Shown here piece by piece: positions 46,379 to 55,965 of a stretch of DNA of 56,994 bases. Every line of letters starts with the position of its first letter. The first letter of the stretch is position 1. The stretch is taken from NCBI GenBank assembly GCA_902787825.1, contig CADAHS010000018.1, positions 1 through 56,994 on the forward strand, given 5' to 3'. The DNA is from an uncultured Ruminococcus sp. (lineage in GTDB: Bacteria > Bacillota > Clostridia > Oscillospirales > Ruminococcaceae). A model generated the notes under the pieces. It did no database searches. It was not told where the DNA came from and worked only from the letters and a program-made list of their open reading frames with translations. The translations under genes were made by a program, and so were the position numbers.

Positions 46379-47734
46379 TTAGAATATGCCGGTCACAAAT
46401 ACCGCAGCGATCAGCAGCGGCAGTACGAATCTGAAATACGGCTTGAAAAATTTCGGGAACTTCGATCCCTTTCCCGTGTTGCATTCTTCCAGATACTTTT
46501 CAAATCCCCAGCCCCACTTGAGCGTGCAGAAAAGCAGGAAAACAAGCGCCCCTAACGGCAGCAGCCAGCTGCTGACAATGTAGTCCTCACTGTCCAGAAC
46601 ACCTCTGTCACCAATAATGTGAAGACCTTTGAGCACGTTGAATCCGAGCACGCACGGCAGGCTCGTTATGAGCACGATAATGCAGTTGATGATTGACGAC
46701 TTTACCCTGCTCATTTTCAGGTTGTCCATAAGCAGCGCCACCAGCGATTCAAATACCGCAATGACCGTCGAGAAGCTTGCAAACGTCATAAACAGGAAGA
46801 ACAAAGCTCCCCAGATCCGTCCGCCTGCCATGTTCACAAAAACATTCGGCAGCGTCACAAATATCAGCGACGGACCTGAATCCGGCTCTACACCGTATGA
46901 AAAGCAGGCAGGAAAAATTATCAGTCCGGCCATAAAAGCAACAAAAGTGTCCAGCGCCGAAATGCGCAGCGATTCCGATGGCAGCGTGTTGTCACGGCTC
47001 ATGTAGCTTCCGAATATCTCCATTGAAGCAATACCCAGACTAAGCGTGAAAAATGCCTGATTCATTGCGCTGACAATGATCTTTCCAAGCCCTATCTCAT
47101 GCACCTTGTCCATGTCCGGAACAAGATAGAATCTCAGCCCATGCGAGCTGCCGTTGAGCAAAATGCTGTTGATCGCAAGCACGATTATCAGTAAAAGCAG
47201 CGCACTCATCATGAATTTGCTTATTTTTTCGATACCGCCCTTCAGCCCCTTGCTGCAAACCAAAAAGCCCGCAATAATGATAAACGCCGTCCAAAGCCCC
47301 ATTTCAACAGGGGAGTCCATCATCAATGAGAATACATCGCTGACCTCCTGCGTGGTCATATCACTTTTGAAATCTCCCACCGCAAACTTGATAAAATAAT
47401 CCGTCATCCAGCCCGAAACCGTTGTGTAGTACATCATCAGCATATAGCAGCCGACCATGCAGACCCAGCCGTGTATGTGCCATTTTCCCTTTTTGCCCTC
47501 CAGCTGCTTGTATGCCTGCACAATACTTTTGCGGCTTGCCCTTCCCATCGCAAGCTCTATTGTCAGTACCGGCACACCCAGTATCAGCAGGAAAACAAGA
47601 TACAGCAAAACGAAAAATCCGCCGCCGTTTTGTCCTACGATGTACGGAAATCTCCAGACATTTCCTATGCCAATAGCGCAGCCCGCACTTACAAGCAGAA
47701 ATCCAAGCCGTGATCCGAAACGCTCTCTGTTCAT
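46379..47734 (-). CDS. Sodium-dependent neurotransmitter:sodium symporter (NSS/SNF) family transporter
   Basis: The 451-residue membrane protein probably imports an amino acid with sodium ions. The first helix carries the family signature GCAIGIGNVWRFPYIVGQNG, which forms the sodium and substrate site. Eleven to twelve hydrophobic helices follow. Substrate specificity cannot be read from the sequence, although bacterial members often take up tryptophan, tyrosine or branched amino acids. The gene is alone on the - strand and ends at the shared terminator. Confidence 0.9.
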   Translation of the reverse strand: MNRERFGSRLGFLLVSAGCAIGIGNVWRFPYIVGQNGGGFFVLLYLVFLLILGVPVLTIELAMGRASRKSIVQAYKQLEGKKGKWHIHGWVCMVGCYMLMMYYTTVSGWMTDYFIKFAVGDFKSDMTTQEVSDVFSLMMDSPVEMGLWTAFIIIAGFLVCSKGLKGGIEKISKFMMSALLLLIIVLAINSILLNGSSHGLRFYLVPDMDKVHEIGLGKIIVSAMNQAFFTLSLGIASMEIFGSYMSRDNTLPSESLRISALDTFVAFMAGLIIFPACFSYGVEPDSGPSLIFVTLPNVFVNMAGGRIWGALFFLFMTFASFSTVIAVFESLVALLMDNLKMSRVKSSIINCIIVLITSLPCVLGFNVLKGLHIIGDRGVLDSEDYIVSSWLLPLGALVFLLFCTLKWGWGFEKYLEECNTGKGSKFPKFFKPYFRFVLPLLIAAVFVTGIF

Positions 47735-47900
47735 TTCAAACTTCCTTTTTCAAAATAATAATTACCATACTATTTTACTCCTTAAAGCACAATAAGTCAA
47801 GTTTTCATTGTGCCAACACAAATGATTAAAGTTTGTTTAAGGTAAGGCTGTTAGTATATATATCAGGATCAAACGCTATGAATAAAGGAGAGTGACAGCA

Positions 47901-49718
47901 ATGAAACAAGCCGATCAGACAACACGCCGCAAGCGTGTCCTCGCCGCTGTGTGTGCGCTGACACTGCTCATCGGCAGCTCAGCAGGCGTTTATGCCTTTG
48001 GCGCAGATCCCGATACAGATGCGCATATTACCGATAGCTCACTTCAGACCACACACAGCAAAAGCAAGACCGCAGACAGCGTCATAAGCGCCGATGGAAC
48101 GATCACCGCCTCACAGCTCAGCGAACGCTTCGGCTTTGAAAACACCTCTGCAAAGCTGACCGTCGAAAAGGTCCTTGTTGAAACAGGCGATACCGTTACA
48201 AGCGGAACAAAGCTCTACCGCCTCACCGCCGACAGCGTCGCAAAAGCAAAGCTAACGCTGAACAGCGAGCTTGAACAGGCTCTCAGCAAGCTTTCGCAGC
48301 AAAAGGCTCAATATCAGTCCGAAAAGATAAAAGCCTATACCCTTTGTCAGAGCGATCTTATGCTTGCAAAGACCGCACAGCAGCAGTACGATAACTCCGT
48401 AAGCGCCCTTGACAGTAAGCTTAAAGAGGCTTTCGACTCGTATCAGCAGGCTCTGACAACTGTCAATTCGACCCCCTCGGAGATCAATTCTAAGAATGCC
48501 GAGCTTTCCGCTGCTGAGAAATCAGCCGAAGCTATCAGGCAAAAGACCGAGGCTGCACAAAAGCAGACCGAAACAGCCCGCAAAGCCTATGAAGCCGCAG
48601 CTGCTGACTATAACGCAGCCGTGACTGATTACAATTCTGCCGCAAGCGTGGTTTTGTACCTCGGTAACGCCCTTGGCAAGGATACCTCAGATATCACCCT
48701 GCACTCCTTCGTAACCACAGCGACAGCGCAAAAAGCCTCGTCCTCCGGTTCTGCTGCAAAGTCCGCACAGTCCGAAAGCGCCCACGGCTCACGTTCTGCG
48801 CACTCCTCCGTGAACGAGGATATATCCGAGCTGCCATCGCAAAAATCAGCTCAGACCTCGCAGAACAGCTCGCAAGCCACACCGCAGTCGGCCGATCCCG
48901 AATCGCTTTACAACGCTGCGCTGAAGGATTATAACGCTCAGAAGCAGGAGCTGTCCCGAATGAAAAATACCCTGAACGCAGCAGAGAAAGAGTATGATAC
49001 GCTCAGTGATACGCAGTCAAAGCTCAGTGATGAGCTTGAAAAAGCAAATTCCGGCATCTCCTCGCTTGAAAAGCAGATCACCGAGCTTCAGTCCACGCTC
49101 TCAAAGGCAAATTCAAACCTTACAAAGCTGCGTGGCGAGTATGAATCTCTGAATAATACCTATGAAACAAACAAGCTTAAACTCAAAAACAAGCTTGACA
49201 CCGACCTTGCCGCAAGCGCCAACGCTCAGCATAATTACGAGCTGACCTGCAAGACCCTTCAAAGCGAGCTTGATAAAGTTCAGGCAGCCTATGATACCGC
49301 AGTTCGCAACGCAGCCCTGTTTGAGAAAGATCTCTCACAAGGGTATATCTGTGCGCAGCAGGACGGCATCATTGATACCCTCAGCCTGACCGAGGGCAAA
49401 AATACCGGGCTGTCCTCAGAGTATGTCAGTTACGTTGATGAAAGCGACCTGAAAACCACTGTCCGGCTCGACCAGTACGAGGTCACCCGTGTAAACATCG
49501 GTGATACAGCCGTTATCTATTCCGCCGAGACCGGCGCAGCAAACGCAAGGATAACAGCTGTTTGTGCAGGCGAAGCAGAAAGCCTTGCCAAGGTCAGCTT
49601 CGATGTCACCGTCACCGCAGACAAGAACTCAAAGCTTTACAGCGGACAGTCCGTCAGCGTTTATTTCAACTATGAAAGCTCCGGAAGCGATGCTTCTGCC
49701 GAAAGGGAAGGTGATTGA
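47901..49718 (+). CDS. Membrane-fusion (HlyD-like) protein of an ABC exporter, first copy
   Basis: The 605-residue protein has a signal anchor (about 12-33), a first lipoyl-like half (60-115), and two long coiled-coil arms (about 120-250 and 335-480) separated by a Ser/Ala/Gln-rich insert (275-332). The second lipoyl half (about 490-505, ICAQQDGIIDTLSL) and a beta-barrel follow. ATG 47901 is preferred to GTG 47892 because AAGGAG (47885-47890) is ten bases upstream. The protein probably bridges the MacB-like permease to the outside. In a Gram-positive it works without an outer-membrane channel. Confidence 0.82.
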   Translation: MKQADQTTRRKRVLAAVCALTLLIGSSAGVYAFGADPDTDAHITDSSLQTTHSKSKTADSVISADGTITASQLSERFGFENTSAKLTVEKVLVETGDTVTSGTKLYRLTADSVAKAKLTLNSELEQALSKLSQQKAQYQSEKIKAYTLCQSDLMLAKTAQQQYDNSVSALDSKLKEAFDSYQQALTTVNSTPSEINSKNAELSAAEKSAEAIRQKTEAAQKQTETARKAYEAAAADYNAAVTDYNSAASVVLYLGNALGKDTSDITLHSFVTTATAQKASSSGSAAKSAQSESAHGSRSAHSSVNEDISELPSQKSAQTSQNSSQATPQSADPESLYNAALKDYNAQKQELSRMKNTLNAAEKEYDTLSDTQSKLSDELEKANSGISSLEKQITELQSTLSKANSNLTKLRGEYESLNNTYETNKLKLKNKLDTDLAASANAQHNYELTCKTLQSELDKVQAAYDTAVRNAALFEKDLSQGYICAQQDGIIDTLSLTEGKNTGLSSEYVSYVDESDLKTTVRLDQYEVTRVNIGDTAVIYSAETGAANARITAVCAGEAESLAKVSFDVTVTADKNSKLYSGQSVSVYFNYESSGSDASAEREGD

Positions 49719-49719
49719 T

Positions 49720-51198
49720 ATGAAAAAGATAATATCAGGCGTTTGTGCCGCTGCCATTGCAGCAAGCTGTGTCTGCGGATATATTTTCATCTTCAAAAAA
49801 ACCGATACTACCGACCCGGTCGCTGCCAAGGAGGTCACTGTGCGCAGGGGGAACGTCACCGCAGGTGTGACCGAAACTGCCGCAGTGAATGTCGAAACTA
49901 TCGAGCAAAGCTTCGATCTCGTGCTTGATTCGGTCTCTATCTCCGCCTCTGTGGAAAGCACTTCAAAAAGCTCCGATAACGCCTCGGGCACCGCATCAGG
50001 CAAAAGCGGCAAAAGCAGCGCCGGCACATCATCGACCACCACCGGCGTTTCCTCAAAGACCGAGTCCGCATCGCTTGAACTTGTCGTTGACAAGGTGAAT
50101 GTCACCCCCGGTCAGACCGTCACACAGGGCGATGTCCTTATGACCATCACACAGCAGAGTATCGGCAATGCACGCACCCAGCTGAAAAATGCGGTCGAAA
50201 ACGCCGAGCTTGCCTTGAAGCAGGCTCAGATCGACGAGAGCAAAACTAAGCTCTCCGCAAAGTACGAATACGACACCCGAGTTGCACAAGGCAGGAACGC
50301 ACAGGCTGTCTATAACGCAGCCCTCAGCGAGATCGCACAGAATATCAGCAGCCTCAGCAGTCAGATAAACGAGCTTACCTCACAAATATCCTCCACGACC
50401 GATACCCGGCAGCTCTCACAGCTGAAAACGCAGCTTGGATCCTTGCGTTCGCAGCTTAGCTCAGCCCAAAGCACCCGTGCCGCTGACGAGCTTGCAGCAA
50501 AGCAGAAATACGATGAAGCCTGTATGTACTATAAAAATGCTCAGGATCTCTACAATGCAGCGATAAGCGGAGTAGGCAATGCAACTGAGCAGGCAAAGCA
50601 AGCCTTGGAGAGCGCAAAGTCTGACCTTGCAGAATTCGAGAAGAATGTCGGCGGAGGAAAAATACTTGCTGCCCATAGCGGAACAGTTACCGCCGTTGGT
50701 TATACATCAGGCGATACCCTCACATCTGATACCCCCATAGCGAGCTTTGCTGACGCAAGCAGCATAACCGTTACCGTCAATGTCACCGAGGACGACATCT
50801 CTGTTGTCGAGCTTGACGCAAAGGTCGATATCAGCTTTCTGTCGTTTCCCGACGAGGTGTATGAAGGCTGCGTTACACAGATAGGTTCAGCCGTGCAGAC
50901 TGCGAAGTCCACGACCGTCAGCTATCCCGTGACCGTTGTCCTCACCACTGCCCCCGCAAGACTGCTTTCCGGAATGACCGCAAACGTAACTTTTATTTCC
51001 AAAAAGGTCGAAAATGTGCTGTATGTCACCAATAAAGCCGTTATCACCGAGGGTGCACAAAGCTATGTTCTCCGAAAGGATCCCGACGGGAATGAGGAAA
51101 AGCTGAGCGTAAATGTCGGCTTTTCAAACGGAAGCGTCACCGAGATCAGCGGAGTCAGTGAAGGCGATACGCTTCTGATAAAAGGTAAGGTGAGCTGA
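49720..51198 (+). CDS. Membrane-fusion (HlyD-like) protein of an ABC exporter, second copy
   Basis: The 492-residue protein has a signal anchor (about 5-25), a lipoyl-like half interrupted by a Ser/Gly/Thr-rich insert (80-117), coiled-coil arms (about 150-300) and the matching half ILAAHSGTVTAVGYTSGD, then beta-barrel segments. It follows the first copy with no real gap (AGGTGAT just before ATG 49720) and is followed directly by the permease. Two membrane-fusion proteins in one operon suggest a hetero-oligomeric periplasm-like conduit. Intact. Confidence 0.85.
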   Translation: MKKIISGVCAAAIAASCVCGYIFIFKKTDTTDPVAAKEVTVRRGNVTAGVTETAAVNVETIEQSFDLVLDSVSISASVESTSKSSDNASGTASGKSGKSSAGTSSTTTGVSSKTESASLELVVDKVNVTPGQTVTQGDVLMTITQQSIGNARTQLKNAVENAELALKQAQIDESKTKLSAKYEYDTRVAQGRNAQAVYNAALSEIAQNISSLSSQINELTSQISSTTDTRQLSQLKTQLGSLRSQLSSAQSTRAADELAAKQKYDEACMYYKNAQDLYNAAISGVGNATEQAKQALESAKSDLAEFEKNVGGGKILAAHSGTVTAVGYTSGDTLTSDTPIASFADASSITVTVNVTEDDISVVELDAKVDISFLSFPDEVYEGCVTQIGSAVQTAKSTTVSYPVTVVLTTAPARLLSGMTANVTFISKKVENVLYVTNKAVITEGAQSYVLRKDPDGNEEKLSVNVGFSNGSVTEISGVSEGDTLLIKGKVS

Positions 51199-52548
51199 AT
51201 GCGTTTTACACAGATACTTGATCTTGTCAGAATAAACCTTATACAGAATAAATTCAAAGTGCTGCTTACCTCTATCGGCATTATCGTCGGTGCAGCAACT
51301 ATCGTCTGCGTCATAGCCATAGGCAGAGGCGGACAGGCAGACGTTGCCGAGCAGTTTCGCAACCTCAACGCAGGAGCGATGGACATCAGCTGTGAGCAGC
51401 CGCAGAAAGGCTCGTCATCACGGGGAGCAAATGCCGCAGGCGCCTCTGTCAGATCAGCTTCAAACACTGCCAAAAAAACAGATCCTTCAGCCTCAAAACA
51501 GTCCGGCCGTTCTGAAAAAAACGTCTCGGGCTATCCTGCGGAGCTTGGCGGAAATACACAAACCAAAAGCACCAGACGCATTACCCTTTCTGTTGATGAT
51601 ATGGACGATATAACCTCAGCCGTAGCAGGACTCAGCGAGGCGACCATAACCTATACCACCAAGCAGAACATCTACGGCGGAAATATCGAGGACACCGAAA
51701 GCTATACCGTCGCCGGCACACTTTCGGACTATGCAAGGCTGAGTAATCTATCAATGCTATTCGGCGACTATCTGTCCGATGCCGACAACGAGAACAAGCA
51801 AAAGGTCTGTGTGCTCGGATATAGCGCAGCAAAAAAGATATTCGGCAGCGCCGATCAGGCTTATGACAGCCTTGTCTATATCGCCGATCGTCCCTATACC
51901 GTCGGCGGCGTGCTCGCACAGCAGGGAACAGTCGAGTCAGGCATCAGCGCCGATGAAGCGATCTTCATACCCTACGCCACCGGCATCAAGTACCTCACCG
52001 GTTCAAACATCAGCCCCACAATAACCATTATCGCAAGCGATGTTGACAATATCAGCTCCATTATCGACAACGTAAAGGCTGTGCTTGCACAGTCCTATCC
52101 CGATGCCGAATTCACTATCTCCGATGCAGGCAGCAAAATGGAAGCGGCAAACAAGTCCAACAGGACCCTGACTCTGATGCTCATAGCAATGGCGTGTATC
52201 GTATTCATCATCGGCGGTATCGGCATAATGAACGTGCTGTTTGTTTCGGTCAAGGAGCGTACCGAGGAGATAGGTATACTCAAAGCGATCGGCGGCTCAA
52301 AAAAGGTTATCCTGCTTGAATTTATCATGGAGGCTTGCTGTATAAGCCTTATCGGCGGACTGCTCGGAGTGCTCCTCAGCTTTGCCGTGACCCCTGTGCT
52401 CACAGGCTTTGGGCTAAGAATGGAGTTGTCCGTGACAGGTGCGCTGATCGCCCTTGGCTTTTGCATAGTCACCGGCACCGTTTTTGGTTTTTACCCTGCG
52501 TGGAAAGCGTCAAGGCTCGTGCCCGTCGAAGCGCTTTCAAGCGAATGA
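51199..52548 (+). CDS. MacB-like ABC exporter permease
   Basis: The 449-residue permease has the MacB/FtsX fold: one helix at about 22-44, a large extracytoplasmic domain (45-315), and three helices at the C-terminus with the FtsX region SVKERTEEIGILKAIGGSKK. The extracytoplasmic domain holds a Ser/Ala/Lys-rich insert (70-110). It lacks its own ATPase, which is encoded by the last gene of the operon. It starts directly after the stop of the second membrane-fusion gene. The substrate is unknown; such systems export peptides, toxins or lipoproteins. Confidence 0.88.
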   Translation: MRFTQILDLVRINLIQNKFKVLLTSIGIIVGAATIVCVIAIGRGGQADVAEQFRNLNAGAMDISCEQPQKGSSSRGANAAGASVRSASNTAKKTDPSASKQSGRSEKNVSGYPAELGGNTQTKSTRRITLSVDDMDDITSAVAGLSEATITYTTKQNIYGGNIEDTESYTVAGTLSDYARLSNLSMLFGDYLSDADNENKQKVCVLGYSAAKKIFGSADQAYDSLVYIADRPYTVGGVLAQQGTVESGISADEAIFIPYATGIKYLTGSNISPTITIIASDVDNISSIIDNVKAVLAQSYPDAEFTISDAGSKMEAANKSNRTLTLMLIAMACIVFIIGGIGIMNVLFVSVKERTEEIGILKAIGGSKKVILLEFIMEACCISLIGGLLGVLLSFAVTPVLTGFGLRMELSVTGALIALGFCIVTGTVFGFYPAWKASRLVPVEALSSE

Positions 52549-52566
52549 AAATAAGGAGTGATATAT

Positions 52567-53280
52567 ATGAAAAAACTTTTATCCGCAGCCCTTGCGTTTG
52601 CAATGATCTTTGCCCAGACCTCCTGTTCAGAGCAGAAGGATCAGGACAAGCACAACTATATCTACGGACAGATCGAGTCCGTTTCGGGCAACGATGTCCT
52701 GCTTAGCCTTGCACAACCTAAAGAAAAGTCCGACCGATCCGAAAGCGACGATACATCCGGCTCAGCTGACGTGGAAAGCTCAGCAAGCAAACGCTCAAAA
52801 AACCGCAGCAACACCTCCGGCGGAGAACCTGCACAGGGTGACGACTCGCAAAGACCGACAGGCAGAAAAAAGAAAGCCACCGCCGACAGCAGCAGTTCTG
52901 ACAGCAGCAGTTCCGACAGCAGCAGTTCAGACAGCAGCAGTTCCGACAGCAGCAGTTCAGACGGTAATGCCGCCCGAAAGTCAAGGCGTTCGTCCGAGCA
53001 GGACACTGATAGCTCAGACAGCGATACCTCTGCCTCCGAGCGTTCCGACAGCGCCGCAGCTAAACAAAAGCAAAAGAAGTCCGCAGTAAAAAGCAGCAGC
53101 TTTACCCTGACCGGTGAGAAAAAGCAGATCCGTATTCCCGCAGGCGTTACAGTCACAACGGCAAATGGCGTAGATACGACCTTTGACGCTCTGTCCGTGG
53201 GCGACTTCATCAGATGCAGTGTCCAGAAGGACTCCGACGGAAACGAGGTCGTTACACAGGTTAAGGTAATGCAGAAGTGA
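52567..53280 (+). CDS. Ser-rich lipoprotein within the MacB-like operon
   Basis: The 237-residue protein has a lipoprotein signal with the modified Cys in AQTSCSEQ. A long low-complexity middle part (about 50-180) contains five copies of SSSSD and other Ser/Asp/Lys-rich runs. A short beta-rich C-terminal domain (FTLTGEKKQIRIPAGVTV to KVMQK) ends it. ATG 52567 follows AAGGAG. Its place between permease and ATPase suggests a surface-anchored partner or substrate-handling factor of the exporter. The family is not recognised. Confidence 0.75.
   Translation: MKKLLSAALAFAMIFAQTSCSEQKDQDKHNYIYGQIESVSGNDVLLSLAQPKEKSDRSESDDTSGSADVESSASKRSKNRSNTSGGEPAQGDDSQRPTGRKKKATADSSSSDSSSSDSSSSDSSSSDSSSSDGNAARKSRRSSEQDTDSSDSDTSASERSDSAAAKQKQKKSAVKSSSFTLTGEKKQIRIPAGVTVTTANGVDTTFDALSVGDFIRCSVQKDSDGNEVVTQVKVMQK
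52885..52959 (+). repeat. Five direct 15-bp repeats coding for SSSSD
   Basis: Units GACAGCAGCAGTTCN repeat five times in frame in the lipoprotein gene, with only the last base changing (T, C, A, C, A). Such a run can gain or lose units without a frameshift, so linker length may vary between strains. Confidence 0.9.
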
Positions 53281-53289
53281 GGTGAGCCT

Positions 53290-53967
53290 ATGTCAGCACA
53301 GCATATGATCTGTATGCATAATGTCTGCAAAAGCTATAAAATGGGCAGCGAACAGCTCAGAGTGCTTAAAAATGTAGACTTTACCGTCAATAAAGGCGAG
53401 TTCACCGCCATACTCGGACCATCAGGCTCGGGCAAATCCACCCTTATGAACATCATCGGCTGTATGGATAACCTCGACAGCGGATCATATGAGCTTAACG
53501 GTATCCCCATTCACCGCACAAAAGAAAAGGAGCTTGCCAGGATCCGCAACCACGAGATCGGCTTTATCTTTCAGAATTATCACCTTATTCCGACATATAA
53601 TGTTATGCAAAATATAATTATGCCCCTGCTGATGCGAGGTCAGGACCGAAAGACAGCCGAAAGGAACTGCCGTGAAATAATCTCAATGCTCGGACTTTCC
53701 GACCGCCTTGCCCATAAGCCTTCCGAGCTTTCGGGCGGTCAGCGTCAGAGAGTTGCTATCGCAAGGGCATTGTGCAGCAAACCCTCGCTGCTGCTTGCCG
53801 ATGAACCGACAGGAGCACTGGATCAGTCCAGCGGTGCCGAGGTGCTCGCACTTTTCAAAAAACTGCACGAAATGGGCAATACGATCGTGATGATAACCCA
53901 CGATATGAACGTTGCCAAATGGGCACACAGAACCGTTGACCTCATCGACGGCGAACTCATACAGTGA
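53290..53967 (+). CDS. ABC exporter ATPase of the MacB/LolD type
   Basis: The 225-residue ATPase drives the permease encoded at 51199-52548. It has Walker A GPSGSGKST, the Q-loop FIFQNYHLIPTYNV, signature LSGGQRQRVAIARAL, Walker B LLLADEPTGALD and the H-loop MITHDMN. It is the last gene of the operon and is followed by a strong terminator. Intact and of normal length. Confidence 0.92.
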   Translation: MSAQHMICMHNVCKSYKMGSEQLRVLKNVDFTVNKGEFTAILGPSGSGKSTLMNIIGCMDNLDSGSYELNGIPIHRTKEKELARIRNHEIGFIFQNYHLIPTYNVMQNIIMPLLMRGQDRKTAERNCREIISMLGLSDRLAHKPSELSGGQRQRVAIARALCSKPSLLLADEPTGALDQSSGAEVLALFKKLHEMGNTIVMITHDMNVAKWAHRTVDLIDGELIQ

Positions 53968-53976
53968 CCCTTGCTT

Positions 53977-54002
53977 ACCCCGCAGAAATGCGGGGTGTTT
54001 TT
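53977..54002 (+). terminator. Terminator of the MacB-like operon
   Basis: ACCCCGCA (53977-53984) pairs exactly with TGCGGGGT (53989-53996) around a GAAA tetraloop, followed by GTTTTTG. Confidence 0.92.
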
Positions 54003-54083
54003 GTATGCGATAGGTAAACCCCCGTTGCGTAACATCAGTTGTTTCGGGAATGTCAACAAAGTATTAAAATAGCTAAACAGTGA

Positions 54084-54112
54084 TTGACAAAACGGCGTAA
54101 AAGCTTTATCAT
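54084..54112 (+). promoter_or_regulatory. Promoter of the ABC-2 exporter operon
   Basis: TTGACA (54084-54089) and TATCAT (54107-54112) are 17 bases apart. A TATAAT also occurs at 54112-54117 but would give a 22-base spacer to the same -35 box. Confidence 0.65.
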
Positions 54113-54159
54113 ATAATCAATGCCATACCATAAAACATAGAGAAATAGGGGGGACAAAA

Positions 54160-55161
54160 ATGGCAGCAATAATAGAGATAAAAAACGTTACAAAAGAGTT
54201 TAAGGTGCTTAACAGACGAGAGGGGTTAAAGGGCAGCATCAAGGATCTGTTTTCAAGAAACTATAAAACAGTCAGAGCTGTTGACAATATCTCCATGAGC
54301 ATCGAACAAGGCGAGATCGTCGGCTATCTCGGACCTAACGGTGCAGGCAAATCCACGACCATCAAAATGATGACAGGCGTGCTTGAACCTACCTCGGGCG
54401 AGATACTCGTCGGCGGAAATGTGCCTTATAAGAACCGTACCAGAAACGCACAGGAGATCGGTGTAGTTTTCGGTCAGCGTTCGCAGCTTTGGTGGGCTTT
54501 GCCGCTTGTCGAATCGTTCAGACTTCTGAAGGATATCTACCGTATCAGCGACGAAAACTACGAGAGTATGCTCAAGCTTTATCAGTCGCTTGTGGATATC
54601 GAGCCGCTGCTGCATAAGCCGGTAAGACAAATGTCACTGGGACAAAGAACGCTCAGCGATATACTCGCAGCATTCCTGCACGACCCGAAGATCGTTTTCC
54701 TTGACGAACCGACTATCGGTCTTGACGTTTCAATGAAAGCGAAGATCAGAACGCTTATCCATGCCCTTAATAAGGAGAAGAAAACCACCGTAATACTCAC
54801 AACTCACGATATGGGCGATGTCGATGCACTCTGCCGACGTATCGTCATAATCGACAAGGGCAAAATGCTCTATGATAATGATATCGAGCACCTCAAAGGC
54901 TTTTTCGGCTCCTACCGTACACTCAAGATCCGAATTGACGGCGACCTTGAAAAGCAGGCTGAGGTTATCCAAAAAGAGCTTCCCGAATTCTCCGTGTCCT
55001 CGGACGAGGAGTGGATCTCGGTGCTTGTGGATGAAGAAAAAGCGAAAGTGCTCGATGTGCTCTCACAGCTTCAGAAAACCCATAGAATAAGGGATATGCA
55101 GCTTGAAGAGATCTCTACCGAGGAGGTCATCAAAAAGATCTACGAGGAGGGAGTGCAGTGA
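54160..55161 (+). CDS. ABC-2 exporter ATPase
   Basis: The 333-residue ATPase powers the two permeases downstream. Walker A is GPNGAGKSTTIKMMTG, the signature is MSLGQRTLSDILAAFL (the usual SGGQ is SLGQ) and Walker B is IVFLDEPTIGLD. A C-terminal extension of about 90 residues follows. FGQRSQLWWALPLVESFRLL is typical of the ATPase that accompanies DUF990-type permeases. ATG 54160 follows GGGGGGAC. Its TGA overlaps the next GTG start by four bases. Confidence 0.9.
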   Translation: MAAIIEIKNVTKEFKVLNRREGLKGSIKDLFSRNYKTVRAVDNISMSIEQGEIVGYLGPNGAGKSTTIKMMTGVLEPTSGEILVGGNVPYKNRTRNAQEIGVVFGQRSQLWWALPLVESFRLLKDIYRISDENYESMLKLYQSLVDIEPLLHKPVRQMSLGQRTLSDILAAFLHDPKIVFLDEPTIGLDVSMKAKIRTLIHALNKEKKTTVILTTHDMGDVDALCRRIVIIDKGKMLYDNDIEHLKGFFGSYRTLKIRIDGDLEKQAEVIQKELPEFSVSSDEEWISVLVDEEKAKVLDVLSQLQKTHRIRDMQLEEISTEEVIKKIYEEGVQ

Positions 55162-55961
55162 AATTGAAAAAATACCTTGCCCTCACCCGTGCGGGCATCA
55201 TCGAAGCACTCCAGTTCAGACTTTCCTTTGTCGTAATGGTCATCGGAAATATGCTGTACCTCATCGTCGTGTATTTTCTGTGGAAAGCGATCTATGCATC
55301 AGCCGGAACAGATGTCGTCAACGGCATGACATTTTCCGATACGCTGATATACCTCGTGCTCGCAACTGCACTTTATAACTTTATGGAGATGTATACCGTC
55401 TGGGAGATCGGACGAAATATCCAGACAGGAAAGATCGTGCTTGACCTGCTCAAACCGATCGAGTACCGGAAATTCCTGTTCTGGTCATATTCAGGCACGT
55501 TTGTGATGCAGTTCCTGTTCACGTTCCTGCCGACATTCATCGTCGTGGCAGTCGTCACCCACGGTGCGATACCGCTTGGGATAAATCTGCTGTATTTCGC
55601 GATCTCGGTCGTCATCGCAGTGTCCATAAACTACAGCATCGACTTTATCGTCGGCACGATCTGCCTTTATACGCAGTCGATCTGGGGAATTAACATCATG
55701 AAGCAGGTCATCGTCCTGCTGCTTTCGGGAGCAACTATCCCTATCGCATTTTTTCCCGAACCGCTGAAAACGATAGTCTACTATCTGCCGTTCCAGTCGA
55801 TCTACAATGCACCGCTTTCGCTGCTTCTGGACCCGTCGCCGAGTGCGAATACCGTTCTCTCAACGCTGGGAATGCAGCTGTTCTGGTGCGTGTCAATGCT
55901 GATAGTCAGCAAGGCTTTCTGGAAAGTCTCGCTGCGTCAGATCACAGTGAATGGAGGCTGA
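55158..55961 (+). CDS. ABC-2 type permease (DUF990-like), first
   Basis: The 267-residue protein has six hydrophobic helices and begins with KYLALTRAGIIEALQFRLSF. The EMYTVWEIGRNIQTGKIVLD segment is typical of the ABC-2 permease group formerly called DUF990. The start is GTG 55158, overlapping the ATPase stop, with GAGGAGGGAG just ahead. It probably forms a heterodimer with the next gene product. Substrate unknown. Confidence 0.85.
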   Translation: MKLKKYLALTRAGIIEALQFRLSFVVMVIGNMLYLIVVYFLWKAIYASAGTDVVNGMTFSDTLIYLVLATALYNFMEMYTVWEIGRNIQTGKIVLDLLKPIEYRKFLFWSYSGTFVMQFLFTFLPTFIVVAVVTHGAIPLGINLLYFAISVVIAVSINYSIDFIVGTICLYTQSIWGINIMKQVIVLLLSGATIPIAFFPEPLKTIVYYLPFQSIYNAPLSLLLDPSPSANTVLSTLGMQLFWCVSMLIVSKAFWKVSLRQITVNGG

Positions 55962-55965
55962 TATC

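Noticed and set aside
54112-54117. TATAAT as the -10 box of the ABC-2 operon
   Set aside because: It would need a 22-base spacer from TTGACA; TATCAT five bases earlier gives the ideal 17.
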